A stretch of DNA of 64,000 nt from Gemmatimonadales bacterium (GTDB lineage: Bacteria > Gemmatimonadota > Gemmatimonadetes > Gemmatimonadales > GWC2-71-9): assembly GCA_036279355.1 (NCBI GenBank), contig DASUJH010000007.1, positions 1 to 64,000 of the forward strand, in the 5' to 3' direction. A model generated the notes under the pieces. The model saw nothing but the letters and a program-made list of their open reading frames with translations. It did no database searches and was not told the origin of the DNA. Position 1 is the first letter of the stretch; the number at the start of each line of letters is the position of its first letter. This document shows, piece after piece, positions 46,217 to 55,059 of the stretch. Position numbers and translations under genes: made by a program.

Positions 46217-46389
46217 GTCACCCGGACGGCCGGCGGGCAATGATGGGCGGGCGGGCGGACAGGCGGACGGAAGGTGGCCGCGGGAGGCGATGGTGCCGCG
46301 AGCCCATTCCCAGGTCACCTCAAACGTCGGGCCCGAAGTCCCACATTCGGTTGCCTTTACCCCGCCGACCCGCGATCTTCTGCGCCGGC

Positions 46390-47673
46390 ATGATCAAGGT
46401 CACGGCGATAGACCCCGATTCGATCGCGGCGGAGCTCGGACTCTCGCCCGGCAGCGAGCTCGTCTCCATCGACGGACGCGCACTGGACGACTTTCTCGAC
46501 TGGGAGTTCCTGAGCGCCGAGGAGGAGTTTGCGCTGCACGTGCGGCAGCCGGATGGAGAGGAGATCGTCTTCGAGATCGAGCGTCCCCTGGGCGAGCCGA
46601 TGGGTCTCACCCTCGAGCCGCCGCGCATCCGGCGCTGCGCCAACCGCTGCGACTTCTGCTTCGTGGACGGCCTCCCCGAGGGCCTCCGCGACGTGCTCTA
46701 CATCCGCGACGACGACTACCGGCTCTCGTTCCGCTACGGCAATTTCGCGACGCTCACCAACCTCAAGCCGCACGACTCCGCCCGCATCATCGAGTACCGG
46801 CTCTCGCCGCTCTACGTGTCGGTGCACGCCACCGACCCCGTGGTGCGCCGCTGGCTGCTGCGCAATCCCACCGCGCCCGAGATCCTGCCGCAGCTTCGCG
46901 GCTTCGCCGAGCACGGCATCGCGTTCCACACCCAGATCGTGCTCTCGCCCGGTGTCAATGACGGCGCCGTGCTGCGGCAGACGCTGGATGATCTCTGGCA
47001 CTTCGGCCCCGCGATTCTGAGCTGTTCGGTCGTGCCGGTGGGGCTCACCGAGTTCAGCAAGCATCAACTGGTGCGAGAGCCAACCGCCGGCGAGTGCCGT
47101 GCCGCCCTCGCGGAGGTCGAGCGCGCCGCTGCCCGCGCCCGCGGCGAACGCGGCATCGCGTGGGCGCAGGGCGCGGACGAGCTGTACCTGCGCGCGGAAC
47201 TCGAACTGCCCCCCGCCGGGTCGTACGACGGATTCGAGCAGGTGGAGAACGGCGTCGGCGCCGTGCGCTGGCTCGAAGGGCGCATCGCCGAGGAGGCCTC
47301 CGCGCTCGGCGGCTGGGACCGACGGCGAATCGGCGTCGTCACTGGCACCGCGATGGCGCGGCTCATGCCCGCGGTGCTGGCGCCGCTCGCGCGCGCCACG
47401 GGTGCTGAGCTCGAGCTCATCCCGGTCGAGAACACGCTCTTCGGCGCGTCCGTCACGACCGCCGGTCTTCTCCCCGGCGCCGACATCGAACGCGCGCTGG
47501 CCGACCGGCGAGATCTCGACCTCGTGCTGCTGCCGGGCGAGGCGGTGAACGACGCCGGGCTCTTCATCGATAGCCGCTCGGCCGAGGCGCTCGCCGCGGC
47601 GCTGCCGGTCGAGCTCCGCTTGTCGAAGGATTTCGCCGACGCGCTGGGCGGCGCGTCCGCCGCCCTCCGGTGA
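46390..47673 (+). CDS. DUF512 radical-SAM-like protein with PDZ domain
   Basis: The 427-aa protein starts with a PDZ-like domain (about 1-68), followed by a radical-SAM-type cluster RRCANRCDFCFVDGLP (Cys83, Cys87, Cys90, CX3CX2C) and a DUF512 C-terminal region (about 230-425). Members of this family lie beside der in many bacteria, as here (GTGA overlap). A role in ribosome or GTPase-related modification is speculated but not known to me. The start is the ATG giving MIKVTAIDPDSIAAELGL. Confidence 0.87.
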   Translation: MIKVTAIDPDSIAAELGLSPGSELVSIDGRALDDFLDWEFLSAEEEFALHVRQPDGEEIVFEIERPLGEPMGLTLEPPRIRRCANRCDFCFVDGLPEGLRDVLYIRDDDYRLSFRYGNFATLTNLKPHDSARIIEYRLSPLYVSVHATDPVVRRWLLRNPTAPEILPQLRGFAEHGIAFHTQIVLSPGVNDGAVLRQTLDDLWHFGPAILSCSVVPVGLTEFSKHQLVREPTAGECRAALAEVERAAARARGERGIAWAQGADELYLRAELELPPAGSYDGFEQVENGVGAVRWLEGRIAEEASALGGWDRRRIGVVTGTAMARLMPAVLAPLARATGAELELIPVENTLFGASVTTAGLLPGADIERALADRRDLDLVLLPGEAVNDAGLFIDSRSAEALAAALPVELRLSKDFADALGGASAALR

Positions 47674-48995
47674 GCAAGCCCACGGTCGCCATCATCGGCC
47701 GGCCCAACGTCGGCAAATCGACGATCTTCAACCGGATCCTGGGCGGCCGCCCCGCGATCGTGTCGGAGCGCGCCGGCACCACGCGCGACCGCCACTTCGG
47801 CGACGCCGAGTGGAATGGTCGCCGCTTCTGGATCGTCGACACCGGCGGCCTTATTCCCGACTCCGACGAGCCGATGGATCGCGCCATTCGCCGCCAGGTC
47901 GAATTCGCGCTCGCCGAAGCGGACGTGGTGCTGTTCCTGGTCGACGGCAAGGAGGGCGTGATGCCCCTCGACCGCGCCATCGCCGATCGACTGCGGACCG
48001 CGAACCGCCCGGTGCTCCTCGCCGTGAACAAGCTCGACGACCTGGAGCGGAGCACTGCGCAATACGAGTTCTATGAGCTGGGCTACGGCGAGCCGATCGG
48101 CGTGTCCGCCGGCGTGGGGAAGGGGAGCGGCGATCTGCTCGATGCGCTCGTCGAGCGCTTGCCGCCGCGCAGCGTGGGCGAGGACGAGGAGACGATCCAG
48201 GTGGCCATCGTGGGCCGTCCCAACGTGGGCAAGTCCTCCCTGGTGAACCGCCTCCTCGGCGAGGAGCGGCACGTCGTCGCACCCGAGGCGGGTACCACGC
48301 GCGACGCCGTGGATTCCCTCTTGCGGTTTCGAGGGGCGACGCTCAACTTCATTGACACCGCAGGCTTACGCAAACGAACTAAAGTAGCAGATGATCTGGA
48401 GTTCTATTCCACGCTTCGCACCGGGCGTGCCATCGAACGGGCCGAGGTCTGCGTGCTTGTGGTGGACGCGACGGTCGGGCTCCATACCCAGGACCTGCGC
48501 ATCGCCAATGCCGCGTGGGACCGCGGCGCGGCACTCATCATCGTGGTGAACAAGTGGGACCTGGTCGAGGAGAAAGACGCGAACACCGCGCACCGCGGAC
48601 AGCAGGCGCTGATCGAGCGTGTGCCGTTCCTCGCCTACGTGCCGTTTCTCTACGCGTCGGCCCTCACCGGGCAGCGGGTGCACCAGCTGCTCGAGCTCAT
48701 TCTCACCGTCGCCGAGGAGCGTGAACGCCGCGTGCCGACCGCGGAAGTGAACCGGGTGCTCGAGGGATTGACCCAGCGCGCGGCGCCGCCGCAGGAGGCG
48801 GGCGACGAGGTGAAGCTGCTCTATGCGTCGCAGATCGGCACCGCGCCGCCGGTGTTCGCCATCGTGACCAACCGCCCCGAGGCCGTGCCCGAATCGTATC
48901 AGCGCTATCTCGTGAACGGCTTTCGCGCCGCGTGGGGCTTCGCCGGATCCCCGGTGCGCCTGAAGCTCACGCGCCGCGGGTCGCGCGGGCGATGA
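47670..48995 (+). CDS. der: ribosome-assembly GTPase Der (EngA)
   Basis: Der (441 aa) is the double-GTPase needed for 50S subunit assembly. Two complete G domains are seen: GRPNVGKST (9-17), DTGG, NKLD in the first; GRPNVGKSS near 180, DTAG, NKWD in the second; followed by a KH-like C-terminal domain. GTG start on the DUF512 stop. A short base-composition dip (around 48360-48400) encodes the normal LRKRTKVADDLEFYS segment. Confidence 0.97.
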   Translation: MSKPTVAIIGRPNVGKSTIFNRILGGRPAIVSERAGTTRDRHFGDAEWNGRRFWIVDTGGLIPDSDEPMDRAIRRQVEFALAEADVVLFLVDGKEGVMPLDRAIADRLRTANRPVLLAVNKLDDLERSTAQYEFYELGYGEPIGVSAGVGKGSGDLLDALVERLPPRSVGEDEETIQVAIVGRPNVGKSSLVNRLLGEERHVVAPEAGTTRDAVDSLLRFRGATLNFIDTAGLRKRTKVADDLEFYSTLRTGRAIERAEVCVLVVDATVGLHTQDLRIANAAWDRGAALIIVVNKWDLVEEKDANTAHRGQQALIERVPFLAYVPFLYASALTGQRVHQLLELILTVAEERERRVPTAEVNRVLEGLTQRAAPPQEAGDEVKLLYASQIGTAPPVFAIVTNRPEAVPESYQRYLVNGFRAAWGFAGSPVRLKLTRRGSRGR

Positions 48996-49618
48996 CCGCG
49001 GCGCTCGGCTGGCTCGTGGCCTCCTACGTCGTGGGCGCGATCCCGACGAGCTACCTGGTCGCGCGGGTGTTCCGCGGCGTCGATCTGCGCGCGCACGGGA
49101 GCCGGAATCTCGGCGCCACCAATCTCTATCGGGTGCTCGGCTGGAAGTACGCCATCCCTGTCGGCGTCTTCGACGCGGCCAAGGGCGCCGTGCCGGTGTG
49201 GGTGTTCGGACCGCACGGACCGGCATGGCCGCTCTTCCCGCTGCTCTGCGGGATCGCCGCAGTGATCGGCCACGTCTTCTCCGTGTTTGTGGGATTCAGG
49301 GGCGGGAAGGGCGTGGCGACCGCCGCGGGCGTCGTTCTCGCGCTCGCCCCGTGGGCGCTGCTCGCCGTCCTGGTCGTGTGGGCGGCGATCGTGCGGTTCA
49401 CCGGCTACGTATCGCTGGGAAGCGTCGTGTCTGCGGCGCTCTTCCCGCTCGCCGCGTTCGTGATCCATTCGACGCGCGGGCCGGTGCTTCTGGCCGAAAT
49501 CGCGCTTGCGCTCTTCATCATCTGGAAGCATCGCACCAACCTGCGGCGCCTCGCGGCGGGCACGGAGAACCGCTTCGGGCGGCGCGCTTCGCCTGCCTCG
49601 GCCGGGGGGCCGTCGTGA
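48992..49618 (+). CDS. plsY: glycerol-3-phosphate acyltransferase PlsY
   Basis: PlsY (208 aa) acylates glycerol 3-phosphate from acyl-phosphate, starting phospholipid synthesis in the inner membrane. Motifs: GAIPTSYLVARVFRGVDLRAHGSRNLGATN, GHVFSVFVGFRGGKGVATAAG and KHRTNLRRLAAGTENRFG at the end. Five hydrophobic segments fit the family. ATGA overlap with der; GTGA with gpsA, which supplies its substrate. No plsX is adjacent. Confidence 0.95.
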   Translation: MTAALGWLVASYVVGAIPTSYLVARVFRGVDLRAHGSRNLGATNLYRVLGWKYAIPVGVFDAAKGAVPVWVFGPHGPAWPLFPLLCGIAAVIGHVFSVFVGFRGGKGVATAAGVVLALAPWALLAVLVVWAAIVRFTGYVSLGSVVSAALFPLAAFVIHSTRGPVLLAEIALALFIIWKHRTNLRRLAAGTENRFGRRASPASAGGPS

Positions 49619-50616
49619 CGCGCATCGGCGTGGTGGGCGCCGGGAGTTGGGGCACGACGCTCGCCGATCTGCTTGCGCGCCGGGACGGCAACGATGTCCG
49701 CATCTGGGCGTACGAGCCGGAGGTCGTGGACGCGATCAACCGCGCACACGAGAACCCGCTCTTCCTGCCGGGGGCGCGGCTCGCGCGCAGGCTCGCCGCG
49801 CGGGCGGACGCGCGCGAAGTTGTCGCGGGCGCCGAGGTGATCGTCTCGGCCGCGCCGAGCCACGCGGTGCGCGCGGTGATGGCTGAGGCCGCCGGCTGCG
49901 TGGCCGACGGCGCGCTGCTGGTGAGCGCCACCAAGGGCCTCGAGGTGGAGTCGCTCGCGCGGATGTCGACCGTGCTGGAGGAACTGCTGCCCGGCGCGCG
50001 CGTGGTGGCGCTCTCGGGGCCGAGCTTCGCGCAGGAGGTGTTCGCGGGGCAGCCGACCGCGGTGGTGGCCGCTGCCGTGGCGCCCGACGCGGCGCGCGAC
50101 GCGCAGCGGGTCTTCGCGACACCCTCGTTCCGCGTGTACACGCACCACGACGTGACCGGGGTGGAGCTGGCCGGCGCGCTCAAGAACGTCATCGCCATCG
50201 CCGCGGGCGCGCTCGAGGGGCTGGGCCTCGGCGACAACCCGCGCGCGGCGCTGGTCACCCGCGGTCTCGCCGAAATGACCCGCCTTGGCCGGGCGCTCGG
50301 CGCCGATCCTCTCACCTTCGCAGGACTCGCCGGCATGGGCGATCTCATCCTCACCGCCTGCGGCCGCCTGAGCCGGAACCGCGCGCTCGGCGTGGCGCTC
50401 GGGCAGGGCCAGAGCTTCGCCGAATACCGCGCCGCGCACCGCAGCGTGGCCGAGGGCGCCAACGCCTCGCGTGCGGGCGCGGCGCTCGCCGCCCGCGCCG
50501 GTGTCGAGCTGCCGATCACCGCTCAGGTGTGCGACGTGCTCTTCCGCGGCAAGCCGGCGCGCGACGGCGTGGCCGAGCTGATGGGGCGCGCACTCAAGCC
50601 GGAGCAGTGGCAATGA
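49615..50616 (+). CDS. gpsA: glycerol-3-phosphate dehydrogenase GpsA
   Basis: GpsA (333 aa) reduces dihydroxyacetone phosphate to glycerol 3-phosphate. The Rossmann loop GVVGAGSWGTTLA (5-17) binds NAD(P)H; VSATKGLEVES, LSGPSFAQEV and GALKNVIAIAAGALEGLGLGDN (substrate region with catalytic Lys) are typical. GTG start overlapping plsY. It feeds the PlsY reaction. Confidence 0.97.
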   Translation: MTRIGVVGAGSWGTTLADLLARRDGNDVRIWAYEPEVVDAINRAHENPLFLPGARLARRLAARADAREVVAGAEVIVSAAPSHAVRAVMAEAAGCVADGALLVSATKGLEVESLARMSTVLEELLPGARVVALSGPSFAQEVFAGQPTAVVAAAVAPDAARDAQRVFATPSFRVYTHHDVTGVELAGALKNVIAIAAGALEGLGLGDNPRAALVTRGLAEMTRLGRALGADPLTFAGLAGMGDLILTACGRLSRNRALGVALGQGQSFAEYRAAHRSVAEGANASRAGAALAARAGVELPITAQVCDVLFRGKPARDGVAELMGRALKPEQWQ

Positions 50617-51026
50617 GTCCCGCCCGGAATGCGGCGCAGGCTCCGGTCCAGGAGTTCTACTCGATCGGCGAGGTGTGCGCGCTCACCGACTTGAAGCCGC
50701 ACGTCCTGCGCTACTGGGAGAGCCAGTTCCGCTTCCTCAATCCCGCCAAGAACCGCTCGGGAAACCGGGTGTACAAAGCGAGGGAAGTGGAGCTCATCAT
50801 GCTGGTGAAGCACCTCCTCTACAGCGAGAAGTACACGATCGAGGGGGCGCGCCAGCGGGTGGACGAGTATCGCCGGAGCGGTGAGCTCAAGCCGATGGCG
50901 CGCCAGGCATTCGAGGCGCAGATGCTCCACGAGCTGCGCGAAGGGCTCGACGCGCTGCTGGCACTGCTCGACGGCTCGCGTGCGGAAGGCACGCGTGCCG
51001 GCGAATCGTCGCGGACCGAGCGTTGA
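50613..51026 (+). CDS. MerR-family transcriptional regulator
   Basis: This 137-aa protein has an N-terminal MerR winged helix (about 16-85): YSIGEVCALTDLKPHVLRYWE and NRSGNRVYKAREVELI. The C-terminal part is short and lacks metal-binding cysteines, so it may sense something else or work by dimerisation alone. The gpsA-merR-surE overlap chain means it is made with housekeeping genes rather than next to an obvious target. Confidence 0.87.
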   Translation: MSPARNAAQAPVQEFYSIGEVCALTDLKPHVLRYWESQFRFLNPAKNRSGNRVYKAREVELIMLVKHLLYSEKYTIEGARQRVDEYRRSGELKPMARQAFEAQMLHELREGLDALLALLDGSRAEGTRAGESSRTER

Positions 51027-51772
51027 ACATCCTGGTTTCGAACGACGACGGCGTGCTCGCGCCCGGGCTCGCGCTGCTCGCCGACGCCTGCCGCGCCGTC
51101 GGCACCGTCACCGTCGTCGCCCCCGACCGCGAGCAGAGCGCCACGTCGCACTCGCTCACGATGCACCGGCCCATCCGCCCGACGCGCCGCCCCGACGGCG
51201 CGTTCCAGCTCGACGGCACGCCCACGGACTGCGTCATGCTCGCGCTCGAGGCGCTCATGCCGGAGCGCCCCGCGTTCGTCTTTTCCGGAGTCAACCTCGG
51301 CCCCAACATGGGCGAGGACGTGCTCTATTCGGGGACCGTGGCCGCCGCGATGGAGGCGGTGATGCTGGGCGTCCCGGGCATCGCCATCTCGTTCGCCGGC
51401 GATGAGCCCGAGATGCTCGCCACCTACCGCGGCCGCCTCGTGGAGCTGGTGCGCCGCATCGCCGGCGTGCGCGACTATCCCCGCACCACGCTGCTCAACG
51501 TGAATCTGCCGGCGGTGCCGGCGCCGGACGTGCGCGGCATCAAGGTCACTAAGCTCGGCAGCCGCTTCTTCTCCGAGTCGCTCAAGCGGATGCAGGACCC
51601 CTCGGGCAAGGAGATCTACTGGATCGGCGGCGGTACGATCACCTGGACCGGCGACCAGGAGTCGGACCACGTCGCGGTGGCCGAGGGCTACATTTCCGTG
51701 ACGCCGCTCCAGATGGACCTGACCAACTACTCGCTGCTCGAGACGGTGCGACAGTGGTGGCTCACGGACTAG
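51023..51772 (+). CDS. surE: 5'/3'-nucleotidase SurE
   Basis: SurE (249 aa) is a metal-dependent nucleoside monophosphate phosphatase. The diagnostic N-terminus ILVSNDDGVLAPGL (Asp8, Asp9 for metal), APDREQSATSHSLT and SGVNLGPNMGEDVLYSGTVAAAMEA are all present. TTG start at 51023 overlaps the merR stop (TTGA). surE and pcm are frequent neighbours in bacteria, as here (19-base overlap). Confidence 0.95.
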   Translation: MNILVSNDDGVLAPGLALLADACRAVGTVTVVAPDREQSATSHSLTMHRPIRPTRRPDGAFQLDGTPTDCVMLALEALMPERPAFVFSGVNLGPNMGEDVLYSGTVAAAMEAVMLGVPGIAISFAGDEPEMLATYRGRLVELVRRIAGVRDYPRTTLLNVNLPAVPAPDVRGIKVTKLGSRFFSESLKRMQDPSGKEIYWIGGGTITWTGDQESDHVAVAEGYISVTPLQMDLTNYSLLETVRQWWLTD

Positions 51773-52413
51773 CCGACAGCTACGGCGGCTATCGCACGCA
51801 GCTGGTGGACGCGCTCCGCGCCAAGGGGATCCGCGACCTCGCGGTGCTCCATGCGGTGCAGCAGGTGCCGCGGCACCGGTTCGTGCCAGAGAGCGTGCGG
51901 CACCGGGCGTACGACGACGCGGCGCTGCCGATCGGGAGCGGGCAAACGATCTCCCAGCCGTTCGTGCAGGCGCGCTCGCTCGAGGTGGTCGGCTTGAACG
52001 GGCGCGAGCGAGTGCTCGAGGTGGGGACCGGCTCCGGGTATCAGACGGCGCTTCTCGGACTCCTTGCCGACACGGTGTTCAGCGTCGAGCGCGTGCCGGC
52101 GCTCGCCGCCGCGGCGCGCGGCGCGCTCGAGGCCGCGGGGCTGCGCAACGTCACGGTGCTCGTCGGCGACGGCACCCTGGGCTGGCGGGCGTTCGCGCCG
52201 TATGACGTCATTCTCGTCGCGGCCGCGTCGCCCGACATCCCGCTCCCGCTGGCGGAACAGCTCGCGCCGGGTGGCCGGATGGTGATCCCGCTCGGCGATC
52301 GTGACGGGCAGACCCTCACGCTCGTGCGGCGGGACGCCGGTGGGGTCCATACGAGCACCATCGGCGACGTGCGCTTCGTGCCGTTGCTCGGCCAATTCGG
52401 CTTCGCCGGCTGA
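51754..52413 (+). CDS. pcm: protein-L-isoaspartate O-methyltransferase
   Basis: Pcm (219 aa) repairs isoaspartyl damage in proteins with SAM. Motifs: QVPRHRFVPESVRHRAYDDA, IGSGQTISQPF (active-site region), VLEVGTGSGYQTALLG and GGRMVIPLGDRDGQTL. GTG at 51754 inside the end of surE. The pair is associated with survival in stationary phase in E. coli; regulation here is not visible. Confidence 0.94.
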   Translation: MVAHGLADSYGGYRTQLVDALRAKGIRDLAVLHAVQQVPRHRFVPESVRHRAYDDAALPIGSGQTISQPFVQARSLEVVGLNGRERVLEVGTGSGYQTALLGLLADTVFSVERVPALAAAARGALEAAGLRNVTVLVGDGTLGWRAFAPYDVILVAAASPDIPLPLAEQLAPGGRMVIPLGDRDGQTLTLVRRDAGGVHTSTIGDVRFVPLLGQFGFAG

Positions 52414-52435
52414 CGCCGGCCGGGAAGAGATCGCG

Positions 52436-53086
52436 ATGCTCGCCTCGTTCTTTCACTGGCTGGCCGAAACGGTGTTTGCCCTGGGCTATCCGGGGATCAT
52501 CATCCTGATGGCCATCGAATCGTCGGTGCTTCCGCTGCCGAGCGAGCTGGTGATGCCGCCAGCGGGATACCTCGCGGCCGAGGGGCGGATGAACGCCGTG
52601 GTGGCGGTGCTCTGCGGTACGCTCGGCAGCGTGCTCGGCGCGCTCATCAACTACGCGCTCGCGGTGTACGTGGGCGAGCCGGTGCTTCGTCGCTACGGCA
52701 AGTACGTGCTCATTTCCGAACGCTCGCTCGACCGGAGCGAGGCGTTCTTCCGCCGCCACGGCGAGATCAGCACGCTGCTCGCCCGCCTGCTGCCCGTCGT
52801 GCGCCACCTCATTTCCATTCCGGCGGGCCTCGCCCGCATGCGGCTCGTGCCGTTCGTCGTGTTCACCGCGCTCGGTGCGGGCACGTGGTGCGCGGTGCTC
52901 ACCTATCTCGGCTGGCTCATCGGGCGACACGGCGAGGAGGTCGACCGCGCGATCGGCCCCTACGTGCACCAGACGCTCACCCGCTACATCCTGCCCGCGG
53001 TGATCGTCGTGCTGGTGGGCTATATGCTCTGGCAGCGGCGGCGCTCGAAGCCTGCGCCCGTGCCGGAGCGCAAGGCGGCTCCGTGA
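52436..53086 (+). CDS. DedA-family membrane protein
   Basis: This 216-aa protein has about five hydrophobic segments and DedA marks: ESSVLPLPSELVMPPAGYLA (acidic residue and re-entrant loop) and FFRRHGEISTLLARLLPVVRHLISIPAGLARM with conserved Arg residues. Some DedA proteins flip undecaprenyl phosphate or phospholipids; the substrate here is unknown. GGGAAGAG precedes the ATG at 52436. It overlaps acyP by GTGA. Confidence 0.88.
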   Translation: MLASFFHWLAETVFALGYPGIIILMAIESSVLPLPSELVMPPAGYLAAEGRMNAVVAVLCGTLGSVLGALINYALAVYVGEPVLRRYGKYVLISERSLDRSEAFFRRHGEISTLLARLLPVVRHLISIPAGLARMRLVPFVVFTALGAGTWCAVLTYLGWLIGRHGEEVDRAIGPYVHQTLTRYILPAVIVVLVGYMLWQRRRSKPAPVPERKAAP

Positions 53087-53355
53087 CCGGCGCGCGCTAT
53101 GTGGTTGGCGGCCGCGTGCAGGGCGTGGGATTCCGCTGGTTCGTGCTGCGGCACGCGCAGGTGCTGCACCTCAAGGGCTATGCGCGCAATCTTCCCGACG
53201 GACGCGTGGAGGTCATCGCGACCGGATCGCCCGACGACCTCGCGGAGCTGGAGGCGCAGCTTCGCGTGGGGCCGGCGCGGGCTGCCGTCGCGTCACTCGA
53301 AATCACGCCGCTCGCCACCGAAGCGGCGCCGGCCGGAGGCTTCGAGATCCGATGA
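53083..53355 (+). CDS. acyP: acylphosphatase
   Basis: This 90-aa enzyme hydrolyses acyl phosphates. GGRVQGVGFRWFV holds the phosphate loop and Arg18; YARNLPDGRVEV holds the catalytic Asn36. It is a stand-alone relative of the N-terminal domain of HypF in this same window. GTG start on the dedA stop; ATGA with apt. Confidence 0.93.
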   Translation: MTGARYVVGGRVQGVGFRWFVLRHAQVLHLKGYARNLPDGRVEVIATGSPDDLAELEAQLRVGPARAAVASLEITPLATEAAPAGGFEIR

Positions 53356-53918
53356 ACGAGACCAACGCTCCCGCTCGCGAGTCCGCGACGCGCGACGCAC
53401 TCACGCACGAGGTGCGTCAAGCGCTGCGCGCGATTCCCGACTATCCCAAGCCCGGCATTCTCTTTCAGGACATCACCCCGGTCCTGCGTGATGGCGCCCT
53501 CTTTCGCCGCGTAGCCGATGCGATGGCGGCGCCGTTCGCCGGGGTGGGCATTACCCACGTGCTCGGGATCGAGGCGCGCGGATTCATCCTGGGCGGCCCG
53601 GTGGCGACGGCGCTCGGCGCGGGCTTCGTCCCCGCGCGAAAACCGGGCAAGCTGCCGTGGGAAAGCGTGCGCGAGGCCTACGCGCTCGAGTATGGGAGCG
53701 ATGCGCTCGAGGCGCACCGCGACGCGTGGAGCCAGGGCGCCCGGGTGCTCATCGTCGACGATGTGCTCGCGACCGGCGGCACCGCACGCGCGGCGGGGTT
53801 GCTCGCGCGCGCGCTCGGCGCCGAGCTCGCAGGCTGGACGTTCCTGCTCGAGATCGGTGCGCTCGCGGGCCGGAGCCGGCTCACCGGCGCCGAGTGCCGG
53901 GCGCTGGTGTACGTCTGA
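53352..53918 (+). CDS. apt: adenine phosphoribosyltransferase
   Basis: Apt (188 aa) salvages adenine with PRPP. PDYPKPGILFQDITPVLRD, GIEARGFILGGPVATALGAG and the PRPP loop VLIVDDVLATGGTARAA are complete. It ends the overlapped operon that begins with DUF512; a gap of 94 bases follows. Confidence 0.95.
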   Translation: MNETNAPARESATRDALTHEVRQALRAIPDYPKPGILFQDITPVLRDGALFRRVADAMAAPFAGVGITHVLGIEARGFILGGPVATALGAGFVPARKPGKLPWESVREAYALEYGSDALEAHRDAWSQGARVLIVDDVLATGGTARAAGLLARALGAELAGWTFLLEIGALAGRSRLTGAECRALVYV

Positions 53919-54012
53919 TGCCGCGGCGCGGGCCGGCGCCGGCTGGCGCGCAGTGGCCGGGCATGGCAGATTGGCGGCGGCTGTTTCCGTGGTATCCCAC
54001 AGGAGGGCAGGT

Positions 54013-54810
54013 ATGATGCGCAGCATCGCGGCAGTACTGGCCGGCGTTGGCGCTCTGGCGCTCGCGGCGCCATACGTGGCGGCTCAGAGCAGATTCGAGG
54101 GGACTATCACGTTTCGCACAATGGACGACAACGGCAAGACCGACACCCTGGTGCAGACGACCAAGGGCCACGCCACGAAGATCGAGCAGGCGGGCCTCGG
54201 CGCCTACATTGTCGACGGCGACCAGCACCAGATCGCGATGATCGATCCGCGCCAGAAGCGCTACATGGTGATGACCGACGCCGCGATGCAGCAGATGCGC
54301 GCCATGGGCGAGCAGATGCGGGCCAAGTACGGCCAGAAGGGTACGACCTCGGGCGGGGACTCGGGCGATGACGAGCAGATCAACTTCTCCGACACCGGGC
54401 GGAAGGAAACGGTGGCGGGCACAAGCTGCGAGGTCTGGCATGGATACCGGATCGAAGACGGCGTGAAAAAGGAAGGCGAGGCCTGCATCGCCAACGGCGT
54501 TGGCCTGTTCCCGTTCGACGCGATGTCGAGCCCGATGTCCGGCGAAGGGCGGCGGTCCAAGGCGATCGAACGATACCGCAAGATCCTGGGCCCGAACGGG
54601 GGCGTCCTGAAGGTGGTCGAGATCAAGGACGGCAAGCCGATCACGGCAATCGAGGCAATCCGGATCGACCGCACCCCCGTGAGTGCCACGGCTTTCCAGG
54701 CGCCCGCCGGCTACACCAAGGTCGACATGGGCGAGCAGATGATGAAGATGCACCAGATGCAGCAGCGGTCGCAGGAGCATGCGCCCGCCGCCAAGCCGCC
54801 GACGCGCTGA
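54013..54810 (+). CDS. secreted protein of DUF4412 type
   Basis: The 265-aa protein has a signal peptide (about 1-24, YVAAQ). The mature part is beta-rich (FEGTITFRTMDDNGKTD, YIVDGDQHQIAMIDPRQKRYMVM) with a Cys pair (CEVWHGYRIEDG ... CIAN) and a Met/Gln-rich end. It resembles DUF4412, proteins presumed to sit in the periplasm or outer membrane. A clear AGGAGG at 54001-54006 precedes the ATG. Confidence 0.7.
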   Translation: MMRSIAAVLAGVGALALAAPYVAAQSRFEGTITFRTMDDNGKTDTLVQTTKGHATKIEQAGLGAYIVDGDQHQIAMIDPRQKRYMVMTDAAMQQMRAMGEQMRAKYGQKGTTSGGDSGDDEQINFSDTGRKETVAGTSCEVWHGYRIEDGVKKEGEACIANGVGLFPFDAMSSPMSGEGRRSKAIERYRKILGPNGGVLKVVEIKDGKPITAIEAIRIDRTPVSATAFQAPAGYTKVDMGEQMMKMHQMQQRSQEHAPAAKPPTR

Positions 54811-54880
54811 CGGACCGCCCCGTCGAGGGACCTGAGAGATTACTTTAAGGGTGGCAGATAACGCCCTATTTCGCTTGACC

Positions 54881-54954
54881 GCCCCCGTAGCTCAGCTGGA
54901 TAGAGCAGCAGTTTCCTAAACTGTTGGCCGCGTGTTCGAATCACGCCGGGGGCA
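54881..54954 (+). tRNA. tRNA-Arg (anticodon CCT)
   Basis: A 74-nt cloverleaf: acceptor GCCCCCG/CGGGGGC, D-arm gctcagctggatagagc, anticodon stem GCAGT/ACTGT with loop TTCCTAA (anticodon CCT, reading AGG), T-arm gtgttcgaatcac, discriminator A. CCA is not encoded. A GC-rich hairpin (ccggggg/cccccgg around 54967-54984) follows and may end the transcript, though no T-run is seen. Confidence 0.95.
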
Positions 54955-55059
54955 CTGGCGCGGGTCCGGGGGCCGCCCCCCCCGGCGCTGGCGTCGGCCC
55001 GCGCGGGGCGTGTAGCTTTCACGGCTTGGCAGTGGGCAGACATTTTCATTCGGGATATC

